Assembly (NCBI GenBank): GCA_013399855.1 | Contig: VXAY01002459.1 | Span: 30,237-94,236, forward strand | DNA: 64,000 bases | DNA from: Oxyruncus cristatus | Lineage: Eukaryota; Chordata; Aves; Passeriformes; Cotingidae | Direction of reading: 5' to 3' | Translations under genes and position numbers: made by a program | Notes under the pieces: generated by a model | The model's database searches: none | Told to the model about the DNA's origin: nothing | The model's input: the letters and a program-made list of their open reading frames with translations, nothing else | In this document: positions 24,341 to 35,238 of the stretch, piece after piece | Layout of the letters: each line of letters starts with the position of its first letter | Numbering within the stretch: the first letter of the stretch is position 1

Positions 24341-26426
24341 ACGGGGTGGGGGGAGGGTTTATCGTTTATTCTGAACGTCATGACTCAATGCAATAGTTTA
24401 CCCTCATCCTTTGCACACCCAGTCTCCATGCACATGACTCTAAAATGATTTTTAGCCAATTTTCCTTCATCTGTACAATAAGTAAAATAACAAGACTTGT
24501 TCTTTATCACACTTTCACAAATTTATATCAAAACTTCCCTTCACCAATACCATTGATGATGGTCCTTTAAGTGACCCAAACCACTCATTTGCAAGACCCC
24601 TACCACCTACACACAGAAAAGAGATTGCCTTTGCAAGTACATCCCTTGAACTTTTACTGTTAAGGCTCAGACATTTGATTTTTCACCTACATAGGAAACT
24701 TATACAAATAAAGTATCCACATATATGTCCAGACCACCACCAAACCCCTCCAGCCTACTATATATGTAAAAAATTCCAAACTACTAAAGAAGACAAATTA
24801 GTTAACTCGCAGCCTAAGTCTTGGACTTAAAGGTACAGAGTACTTAAAAACTTTGCTTCTGCTTTTAATCCTCACTTATTTCATCTGTCACCAGTAATCC
24901 TGAAGATCATATTACTTTATCCTCTTTTAAATCCTTCCTTAAAACCTACCTCTCCTGCAATACCTACAAATCTCTGCCAGATGGGACTGTTTAGACTAAT
25001 GGCCATTTGTGAACAGCTTCAGCAAATGTGTCTTTCTAAGCCTTCTCTCATTACCTTCCTTTCCCAGTCTCAATCTGCTTATCTAATTATTCATAGTCTA
25101 CATAAGCTTAAATTCAGATATTTCAAAAGTTTCTTTTACAAATGGAGCTGATCTAATGATTTCATATCTTACAATAATTAGCATCTGGAGACCTGAGAGG
25201 GTGCCTTGAAAAAAGGAAAAGACAAGGACACAGAATTACTGTTTAAAGCATAACAGAAATAATAATAATAAAAAAATAGTCTGATCTCACACATTTAATG
25301 GACTTCACACTTAAAGATAATCAAGAACTCAAAAGTAAATGAAACAGAACAGCATTATTGTTCTGGAGATTTTGAGTAGTAGTTTTTCATTTTTATACCC
25401 TCTTTCTTTTTCCTGAAGGGTAGGCAAATAAAACAACATGAGAGGAGCAGTACTTAATATGAAAAACTAAAACTGACAAGGACTTCTCTCATAACTTTAA
25501 ATAAGTCATGCAGAATAGCTTCTGCATCATAAAACATTGACACTCACAATTCTAAAGGCAAATCAAAAAATCCCACAATTTTTTTCCTGCCTTATCCAGA
25601 GTTCAACAAAAGGCGTGAGAAGCTACTTACAGCAGCTATATGCTGCCAGTTACATCTTTCTCAAAGCTAAAAAATCTCAGAGATATCAGTAAGTCTTACA
25701 TTTTTTGTAACAGTATTTTATTAATAAATAAAATAAAAAAAAACAGCAACACAACTTTATAAAAATCGTGCAGCCCTATCGAGTCCTTCAGGATTATATT
25801 CACTACCTTCCTTCTCTCCAACTCTGTTCCCCCACAGACGCATAAATTTCTTACCTCTAAAAGTACTGATCTCTTTCAGCCACAGATCCAATGCGCTATC
25901 AACTCCTCAAGCTCTTCTTATATCCTGCTGGGAGACCAACAGGTACTGGGACTAAACTTTCAAGTGGATTCTGTTGAGTTCGTCTGAAAATAGTGCTTGA
26001 GCTTTAGGTGTTTTTACCATTGCAGTCTGTAAGTTCTAGCCTCAAAGAATTATTACGTTGTGCTGGTGTTACTGGAGGACATCACAGGTAAGAAGTCCTA
26101 TTTTGTGTGTGGAAGAGCAAGAAGACAGATTTACTGTGTGTTCAGAAGCAGCCTCCAGCACAGGTGTGGACAGACTGGGCTCTGTGGGTTGATTATGTGT
26201 GGTAAATCTACCCCTCCCTGTGCACGTCCAAGGCACTTGTTACAGACTAGCGGATAGATGTGCCTAGTGTTGACTTTACAGCGCCGGGGGTAGGCTCAGG
26301 GTTGGAGACAGACACGCACCCTCCAAGCAGCACACAGAAGCTAAATGAGGCACCAGTGACTCTTCTTCTAATTGCACCTGTGCTGCTGGTCCCAGCTGCA
26401 GCCCTCATAAATGGTTAGCGCTTAAA
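24341..26426. other. Unique non-coding DNA
   Basis: Nothing recognised apart from short A/T-rich low complexity near 25260 and 25725. Confidence 0.55.
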
Positions 26427-27066
26427 ATCGTAGAACTGTAGAAACATTTAGGTTGTAAAAGACCTTAAAGATCAAGTCCAACCATTAACACAGCACTGCC
26501 AAGACCATCCCTAAACCATATCCCTCAGTACCACACCTCCACGCCTGTTAAATCACTCCAGGGATCATGACTCCACCACTTCCCTGGGCAGCCTGTTCCA
26601 GTGGATGACAACCCCTTCTGTTAAGAAGATTTTTCCTAATGTCCAGTCTTAACCTGCCCTGGTGCGACCTGAGGTTATTTCCTCTCATTCTGTCACTTGT
26701 CACCTGGGAGAAGGGCCCAACCCCCACCTGGCTACAAACTCATTTCAGGTGGTTGTAGAGAGTGATAAGGTCTCCTCTGGCCCTCCTTTTCTCCATGCTG
26801 AGCCCCACCAGCTCCCTTCTCTGCTTGTCATCAGACTTGTGCTCCAGACCCTTCCCCATCCCCGTTGCCCTTCTCTGGACTTGCTCCAGCACCTCCATAT
26901 CCTTCTTGCTGGGAGGGGCCCAGAACTGCACCCAGGATTCAAGGTGTGCCGAGTACAGGGGCACAGTCACTGCCCTGGTCCTGCTGACCACAACATTGCT
27001 GATACAGGCCAGGATGCCATTGGTCTTCTTGCCCACCTGTGCACATGCTGGATCATGTTCAGCCAA
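26427..27066 (-). mobile_element. CR1 LINE 3' fragment, longest copy
   Basis: About 640 bp in minus orientation. It starts with the degraded tail 'aatcgtagaactgtagaaac'. An open minus-strand frame (26740-27066) encodes the CR1 ORF2 C-terminus, with blocks [39 protein letters not shown] and [17 protein letters not shown]. These match the end of CR1 reverse transcriptase-type ORF2 proteins. The remaining ORF2 is missing through 5' truncation near 27066. The preserved reading frame suggests a fairly young insertion relative to the others. Confidence 0.95.
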
Positions 27067-29162
27067 TTTTCTTTTTTTGAGCCACTCCTAATATGTAAAA
27101 CATGCTAATATGGGTTATTTTCCTAATGCTTGCAAGACATTACCTAAGTGCTAAATATTTGATGATAAAAACAGAAACAGAAATAGGCATGTTCTGAAAA
27201 TGAAACATGGCACACAGCTCAATTTTGTGAGCTTTTATACATTTTCATGATTTAAAGTGTTCAATGCTGTTGTTTATCCCCCCAGGCTACAGTTCTTCAC
27301 AATTTGAGTCAAGAAGTGAGAGTAAAGAGAGGAGACGCAATTTCTGAACTTTCCAGGTAGTGCTAATAATTTTAAATTGAATTAAAAGCTCTGAAAACAA
27401 ATTTTCAGGAAAAAAATGTATCCAGACTAACAAAATAGAAAACCCCAAACTTTAGTTCTGTGTGTTTGTTGGTTTCGTTTGGTTTTTCAGGGTCAGGTTT
27501 TAGGTTGAGGGTTTTTTTAGATTTTAAAGTCAGCCTTTTCTTTTGGAAAGGAAGGCTAGGGAAAGCGGATTTTATGCTTTATAATAACTCCACATTACCA
27601 ACACACTGAGACCTGTATGAAGATTTAGAATTCCGTGGAGGCAGAGAACAGAAGGAAGAAAAATAATATGAAAGAGAGAATAAAGATTAGAGCAAATATT
27701 GTAAGGAATTGGCTGGTTCCTTTCTGTGTACTCTGTTAACATCCAGCTGGCAAAAAGCCTTCTGGCGTATGAATAGGAAATTCTGCTGGAGGAAGAACTT
27801 TACAACCTGAGTGAAAGAAGCCAGAGGCCATATTAAGTACAATAGGCTGAAGGCAGCAGACTTGAGAACTGTCTGTAAAAAGAAGATTTTAATCCCCTAT
27901 ATAGGGACATATTAAAAGACAACAATTTTCAGTTGAAAATGCTGTTCCAGCATTATTAAAGTGTTTTACTTTGTTACTGCATGACTTGCATATACTCAGG
28001 TGAATACAGGATGCTATTAGTTTGCATTACATTTCCATCTTATGGATAACTTCCTAAGTCTAAATACTTCTGAATATTTCACTCCACACAATAGTAGGGT
28101 TGTGATTTTCATCATAATTTAGTACTGAAGCAGATTTAGAAATGTTGGGATTATCTCCAGGTACTCTTTGTGTAACTAAAAAGGCCAGAGGACTACAGAT
28201 GAAGGAAAAGATTAATGTTGGAGTTCAGCCTGTTTCCCGTTCCAGCCAACTTCCCAGTTTCTCCCCTCCCTCCCTCCGACCTCACCAACTCCTGGTTCTA
28301 GTTTGTCTCTGTGTGCAATGTGTCCTGAGGACAAGGTGTGATACTCACGGGGCATAGGCCTGCAGGGTGCTCAGCAATGGGGCAGAAATAAGGAATATTG
28401 AAACACAGGTCAAATGCTCAGGTGGGATTCCTGACAGCCTGGGAATTGCTATGCCAAATTTAAGAAATGTGGGAGGTATAGCTGCTGCAGAAGGCATGGA
28501 CAGGATAAACAGCAGGTTCCTCTTTTCTATGAAATTGTTAGACTCTTCTGTGTGAAATCTTCTGATACACTTGTGTGAGCATGAGATCCAGTAAGAGAAA
28601 AAGTGTATGGCTGAGAAGTTTGCCAAAGCTACAAGCAACTGAAAACCTGATCTTTTAAAGGAAATTACCAAACATTAACAGCTACGTAGCAATGATGTTA
28701 AATAACTCTGTATCTGTTTGCAAACGCCAAGATGTTTTTATTTCTAAAGGGACCACATTTCAAATGCTGAGTAGAATTTTTTTAAGAGTATAAGGAAGAA
28801 ATTTTGCAAGAAATATAGAGTTTGTAAGAGCAATTGGATATTTTGTTTCAGAAGCGGGGGAGAGCAGGGGATTGAAGTTGTTGTAGACAGTAAAGTTGCT
28901 TTTTATGATGATTAATTGTTTTCTAGAGACTGTGTTAATAAGAAATTCAATTGAGCACTTAGCCACAAATGGAATTGAATGGGTTAGGTATAAAAATGTC
29001 TCTACTTTTCCTTCCAGCCACAATTAGTGGATAACTTCCCTGCTCACAGCTTAATTTCCATGAGTCTTCAAAAAGATCTGCTTCCTTACTGAATTCCTTC
29101 TACTTTTCAGATTTAACATCTAATTTGTTCTAAGGACTGAGGAGGCCTGATCTTGTCTAGTC
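27067..29162. other. Unique non-coding DNA
   Basis: No gene recognised. A 71-base segment at 27286-27356 has splice-like borders (see findings) but no identifiable protein similarity. Confidence 0.5.
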
Positions 29163-29258
29163 TTTTTTTTTTTTTTTTTTTTTTTTNNNNNNNNNNNNNN
29201 NNNNNNNNNNNNNNNNNNNNNNNNNNNNNNNNNNNNNNNNNNNNNNNNNNNNTTTTTT
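29163..29258. repeat. Poly(T) tract containing an assembly gap
   Basis: About 24 T precede 66 N (29187-29252) and about six T follow. The gap most likely hides a longer T homopolymer that the assembly could not span. Confidence 0.95.
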
Positions 29259-30276
29259 ACTGTCTTTACACGATTTCAGACAGTATGGACTGTTTTAGCA
29301 GCAGGAAATGTCTTCCAAGTTATGGGATATGACCTGCAGGCGATGGATGTAGCAATACTCTGGTGAAGTAAAAGTTAGACTCACAGTGCTATGTTTCATT
29401 TCAAAAGAGAGAAGCATCATGTAACTGAGTCACAGAGGAGAAATCACTAGACAAAAGTTAATCATAAGCTGTGACGTTTGCTATAATGGGGACAGTACAT
29501 GATATGATATAAGGGCTGACATGCTATTCTTTACATATGGTAAACGTAAGAGAGTGAGTTAGGCTGAAACAATCTGCTTTAAAAGGCTGACAAACTCCAT
29601 AACCTTCAGCCCAGGGACTGAGTTGCCTGTTATAGAGGGCTTGGTTTGTTGCAGCGCAACTTTGTGACCTTGGTGCAGTTTTAGCGGGAAATTGTTGTTG
29701 AAAGAGAGGTGTGTAAGGAAAGTTAAAACCTAGACAGGCAGTTGAGACAAACAATAGTTGGCAGCTCAATGGTTTGAAAGAAAAAAAGGACTAACACAAA
29801 AATTTATTTTAAAAACGCTTCTAAACAGGTAAGTAATATGTATCTGCATCAGGAGCCAACCCTTTCAAAGGCATGGTTGTTAATCCTTGCCCATTGGACC
29901 AAAATCAGCCTGGGCAGTAGAGGATCACCATGTGGTGATGAGCCCAGTAATGTTTACCATGATACACAGACACAGATACCTTGGGTTATTAATAGAAAAA
30001 TAATGTGTTGTGATTGTAATTGTGTAAAGATCTTTCTTTCAAAGTGTTTTTTTTTTACATGGTAAAAATTTTCTCCACATATTAAAAGTAACCAAAAGAA
30101 AGAAAATTAGAACCAAACCATTTAATGATGAGAATACACTGGTTAAAACACTTTTGGCTAAGTCCTAAAATTATGTCTCAAAAGCACAGGTGTAAAACAT
30201 ATGTGCTGTTTCATTGTTCAGTTGATTTATTACAAGTCATTAGTTTGAAAAAAAAAAAAAAGAAATGTTTATAAGA
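29259..30276. other. Unique non-coding DNA
   Basis: No feature recognised. It is A-rich just before the following CR1. Confidence 0.55.
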
Positions 30277-30575
30277 CCATAGAATTATAGAATGGCCTGG
30301 GTGGAAAGAGACCTTAAAGATCATCTAATTTCAATCTCCCTGTCATTGTGCTCAGAGCTCAGAGCTCCATTCAACTTGACCTTGAACATTTCTAGGGATG
30401 GAGCATCCACAACTTCTCTGGAAACATATTCCAGTGCCTCACCATCCTTGCAGTCTAGAATTTCGTCCTAATATCTAGTCTAAACCCTTTGAATTTGAGC
30501 CATCCCCCCTGGTCCTGTCACTACATGCTCTCGTGAATAGTCTCTCTCCATCTTTCTTGCAGGTTCCCATGCTTG
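30277..30575 (-). mobile_element. CR1 LINE 3' fragment
   Basis: The inverted tail 'ccatagaattatagaatgg' is followed by 'gaccttaaagatcatc', 'ccttgaacatttctaggga', 'gcatccacaacttctctgg', 'cagtgcctcaccatcc' and 'ctggtcctgtcacta'. The copy is truncated after 'tctttcttgcaggttccc'. Confidence 0.93.
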
Positions 30576-31067
30576 ATGGTATTAACTCAGTATTAGATTT
30601 TATCATGCTATTGAATGCATGTAAATGTACAGTTTCCTTTCAAGATGTGAAAACTCTAGTTTAGGAGGAGGAGAGAAAAAGAGCCTTTGACTGTGAGTGT
30701 AGTTAAGCAGTTGGACAGTCTGCCAAGGCATGTTTTAGAGTTGTCAGCAGTGGATTTTTCAGTGCTAGACGAGACACCAGGCACTGGGGATGTGTATAAT
30801 CCACGAAATCAACCCCTCTGCTGTGCTGAGTGAGCTTAGCTAGGTGACTCATTAGAATGGCTTTCCAACTGAAATTATTCCTGTTTAAACAGTAAAATGC
30901 ATGAAAACCTTCAAATCTCAGAACTGTGTGTGTTTGTGTGTGAAATCACTGTGCAACACCCATAGTCTTCCCGTGGCAAATCAGTTCTTTGTGTGTGATG
31001 AAAGAACGAAGTGGCAAATAAACAATCCTGAAAGAAATTATTTTGAGTTCAGTTTTCTCAAAAGGTG
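30576..31067. other. Unique non-coding DNA
   Basis: Nothing recognised. Confidence 0.5.
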
Positions 31068-31205
31068 TTTTTGTGTGTGTGTGTGCTTTGTTTTGGGTTG
31101 TGGTTTTTTTGTTTGTTTGTTTGTTTTGTTTTGTTTTGCTTTTGTTCTTGTTGGTTTTGGGTTTGGTTTATTTTTGTGTTTTGTTTGTTTCTTGTTTGCT
31201 TGTCT
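31068..31205. repeat. GT/TTTG simple-sequence tract
   Basis: A short (GT)n is followed by repeated TTTG, TTTTG and TTGG units. The 114- and 64-codon open frames over it (C/F/V/L-rich) are artefacts of this composition. Confidence 0.88.
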
Positions 31206-31516
31206 GGCTTTTTCTCCATTTAGTAAACATTACTTAGATAAGTAATTAGCTGGAGCTTGGCTTGAACAAAACCATGTTCATCAAAACATTGTACCACAAG
31301 AGAAAGCTATAAGACAAAGAATAATGGAATGGAGAGAGAGCGCGAAATAGTGTAATATACAAGAAATGTCCCTAGAGAAGGTAAACATAATTCTAATTAA
31401 AGAAATGCATATACTTTACAGGCATATAAAAGAAGAGATCTCTGTCTTGCTTTTCTAGACAAGTTTTCAAATCATTAAAAGCAAAACAGAAGTGAGGTTA
31501 TATCTCTTTTTTCTTC

Positions 31517-31583
31517 CAGGAGTTGGACTGGATGATCCTTGTGTGTCCCTTCCAGCTCAGAATATTCTATGATTCTGATTCTC
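31517..31583 (+). mobile_element. CR1 LINE extreme 3' tail
   Basis: Only the last 65 or so bases remain: 'ggagttggactggatgatcc', 'gtcccttccagctcagaat', then ATTCTATG and a diverged second unit. An extremely 5'-truncated CR1 in plus orientation. Confidence 0.88.
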
Positions 31584-33793
31584 AGAAAATTTCTATGTAA
31601 TTGCTTGTTTTTAAACACATTGGGAAAACTAATGGAAACTTCAGGGTTTTTTAAAAGTCATTATTTTCTTGTATTGTGAATTCCGTGGGTGCTACAATCC
31701 CACAAGTTAGGAAGGAGTGTGAAAGAATTTAGTAGCAATTTTAAAGTTAGTGTTGTTTAGTTTTACCAGAAGATGCTGAAAGTAGTAAATTGTTATTTAA
31801 ATATTGGAAATTCCCATAGGGCCCTCTCTTCTGTCATTCCTAACAACTGCAATTTTCAGAACACCCCCCCCATTCTTTTTTTTCCTACAATTCTTCCAGT
31901 GGAATCCTAAGAACTATTTATCAACTAGATTGTTTTCATAACCGAAACAGAAAGTTAAAAAATCCCTTTCAATAGCAGAAATAGTAATGTATGCTAAAAT
32001 ATGCTACTTCAGATATTTATACATACAGGGAAAATCTCAGCTGAAGAAATTTAGTAATTTTCCAGTGGAATTTTGAATATTGCTCATTGTTGATGTTTAG
32101 ACAAGAATTCTTTTGATATTTAAAGATTTGTTTCCCATAGGCATGTCTTACTGTCAAACTTCTTTTAAAAAATCAAGTTTTAATGCAGAACCTGAACTCA
32201 TTTAATGCCTTAAAAAGTTGAAAGAAAAAAAATTCAAGAAATGTTATTATTGACTAATTTAGTTTAATACTTAGCATTAGCCATATGGGCTTTCACAAGC
32301 CAGTTTTAAATGTGTACAAACAACCTGGTTTTCCCCTTCTTTCCAAAATAGTTTCATGTCTCTTAAGTTCAATAATGAAAACAGATAAATCTTTTCCAAA
32401 GTTATTTTGTTCCATATTTCTACTCCATTTACTAAGATCTCTGCAACCACTTTGGGGAAACAAAGGATAAATATTTACATTAATCTTACCTCCTGATTAC
32501 CTTTACAAAAGCTAAATTCTAGACTTATAAGTCTAAGACTTCTAGACTAATAAGACTGTATTTAATTTGGGTTGTTCTTATCCTTGCAGGCCGATGATTA
32601 ACATTACCTGGATTCTCAGTAGTTCTTGCACGTGGCCAAAATGAAATACATTGTGAGAAATGAGAAAAGCAGTTTTCTTTAGTTGCTTTGCCACTCAGAC
32701 CATCTTCTACCATGAGGGGACTTGATCGCAAGTACACTAAATTAATACGAATTATGATATCACTGCAGAGAAATTGTTTCTAAGTGGAGCATTACCCCAG
32801 GAGATTTTTAGACTAAAATCTGAGAATAAAGTTGGAGACATTTTGATATGTGTAAATGGGACAGGGCTGTGTTAGAAAGGGTAAAAGCGTGGTGATTTGT
32901 ACACCTGGACAAGACCTGAGATGTAAATTTATGCAACATTACTCTTCACAGATCTACAACTGTGTTAATCTCAATTTTTCAGAAACTAGGTCTGAGACCA
33001 GCAAATTCCACACAAGACAAAATTCAGCTTCAAATGAGCTTCTTTACACTGCAGAATTCTGGCTGGATTGCCAGAATAAACCAGGATTAGCATTACACTT
33101 TGACTTTCAAATGGCATAATATAGATTAAACATCTGCTTCCTCCACATGATGGGCCAGATATTGCATCCAGTTGAGGAAGTATTAACCTGTATGCCCAGT
33201 TTATTATTATACACTTTGCCTAAAAATCTGCTGCTGGTTCAGAAATGCTTTTGATGTATCTCCGTTGTAGTTCTCACATTGTAGAAAGAATATTGCACCC
33301 TTAAACTACTTAGAAATTCTAAAAACCCTCAGCTTTTTAACAAAGTTGCCACCAATGATCCTAAGGAAGGTCACAAGCTGTTGTGAAAAGTTACAGTCCT
33401 CTGTGATGCCTAAAATAAAAGCTATCTCTACATATTTCAGGAACATGATGTCCATACAAACATGGATGTAGGTCTCTATAAGCATGTGATAGTGCCCAAG
33501 GCATGAAAGTCGGGGATGTTTTGTGCACTGGAGAGTGAGTTAATGACACTGTCTCTCATAAAGACATTTTTAGTTGATTTTTACTACCACACTGCTACTT
33601 GTAGATCTGCAGAGCAGTAGCATGGCAAAAGGCTAAAGTGTACTAAGGTTGTTTCAGTGGTGATTTTATTTGGCTGGCAAATTTAATTTCTTTTTCCCTG
33701 GGTGGTGGATTTGAGATGTAACATAAGTTCAGTCATCTTCATCAAATCCAGCTATGCTGAGAGTGAGACTTATTAGGCATTTCATGTAATATA
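31584..33793. other. Unique non-coding DNA
   Basis: No gene recognised. It contains a 16-base perfect palindrome at 32520-32535. Confidence 0.5.
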
Positions 33794-33927
33794 TGCTGGC
33801 TGAGGCCTGATGTGTCATTTATCTTCACTTGCGAGGAGACCTCAGAACTCACTTGTGGTAATGTCATTGATGATTTATTAGTCTCCTCACTTGTGAAGAT
33901 AAATGTCATATCAGACCTCAGTCATCA
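33794..33927. repeat. Imperfect foldback (hairpin) of about 41-bp arms
   Basis: The left arm 33800-33840 and right arm 33881-33921 are inverted copies with 6 mismatches in 41 positions by my count. The loop is 40 bases. Weaker pairing extends about six bases outward on each side. The loop itself carries a shortened direct copy of the right arm: 'ctcacttgtg' recurs, followed by 'aatgtcat'. No known element is recognised. It could be a foldback transposon relic, a rearranged short duplication, or a hairpin-forming transcript. Confidence 0.8.
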
Positions 33928-35169
33928 TCCCTTCCTTCTACTTATAAATCCAGATTTAGAAAAGAGAGTGAGAGAGAGAATAAGGGAATATTCCCAGGTG
34001 ATTTGTGGTTAAGGGATGTCAAGCTTTCTGTGGTAGAAATTGGACATTTACTTTAATAAATCTTGTTGTTCGAACATTTCTTCTTTGACATATCCCTTCA
34101 GGCAGATGCCACTGAAACATTCAGGTGCTTCCCTTCATGCAGCACAGAACTTTTCTTTTTTTCTAGGAACGCCAGCAGTGATTGGTAAAAGCCCTTTTAA
34201 AAGCTTTACCAGAGGAAATGGCTGGCAGACAGAGAGGTCCATTTGTCAGATTCACAGAAGGGCAATGTCCCCATTTAGAAATGAAACCTGAATACCACTT
34301 ACATGTATCTTCTGTCCAATTTTATGGGCTTTCATATATCACTCAAAACTCAAAGCAAAAACTGTGCACAAAGTAGAATAAAACAAGACTGAAGATTGAA
34401 GACCATTCTGGTTCATTTCTAAGCTTCCATGGATACTGTGTTACAAAGGATCACAAATCAGGTGAATCTGATTTTCTCTTTTGAATCTTGCAGAGTGGGA
34501 TCATTCCTTTAATGTGCAGGATACAATACCCAGATGAAGTTAAGCAGTTGTGTGACAGGTTGAATTAGACTTATTACATATGTGCCACTTGCCATGATGC
34601 AGATGTATAGAAAGCTGAAAGGGATACAAATAATATGATTGTAATTTAAATCTTTATGAATTAATCTAAACATCTTCCGCTGTTAAAAGTATCAGAGCAC
34701 CAGCTTTGTGGACCCACCTTCTGAAAAAAAAAAAAACATTAACCTTCTTGAGACTGCAGTTTTTCTTCATGCTGGTGAAAGGCACTTGGAATTGGTCCAC
34801 TTTACTCGTCCTGATGAGAACACATCATGAAATCTGCACCCAGAAAGCAGCTTGATTTCTGTACAGAAACAACTAAATTGCCTTGCAGAAAAATGTTTGT
34901 TATGTTGAAAGCTATCATGTAGCATCATGACAGCTAAGCTCAGCGAGGGCACTCATGCCTGAGACCTAGATGTTTCCTGTAAGCAGGATGGTTCTTAAGG
35001 CTTTCATTTTCCTGCATTCATTCCTGCTGCAGATCACACTGATCCCAAATTTGATGAGCTCCTGGCCATGCTTCTCTGCTCTTAGATATTTTTCAGAGGG
35101 AAAGAAGGCAAGAAAAGAATTTGGGGGGGGGGGATCTTTTTCTTATGAAGGGAAAAGAAATATTTTAAA
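33928..35169. other. Unique non-coding DNA
   Basis: Nothing recognised except a G run of eleven at 35123-35133. Confidence 0.5.
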
Positions 35170-35238
35170 TGTATATGTTTACGTGCTTGCATATATATAT
35201 GTATGTATGTATATATATGCATATATATATATATGCAC
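35170..35238. repeat. TA/TG microsatellite
   Basis: Alternating AT with embedded GTAT and GCAT units. Low-complexity and slippage-prone. Confidence 0.88.
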
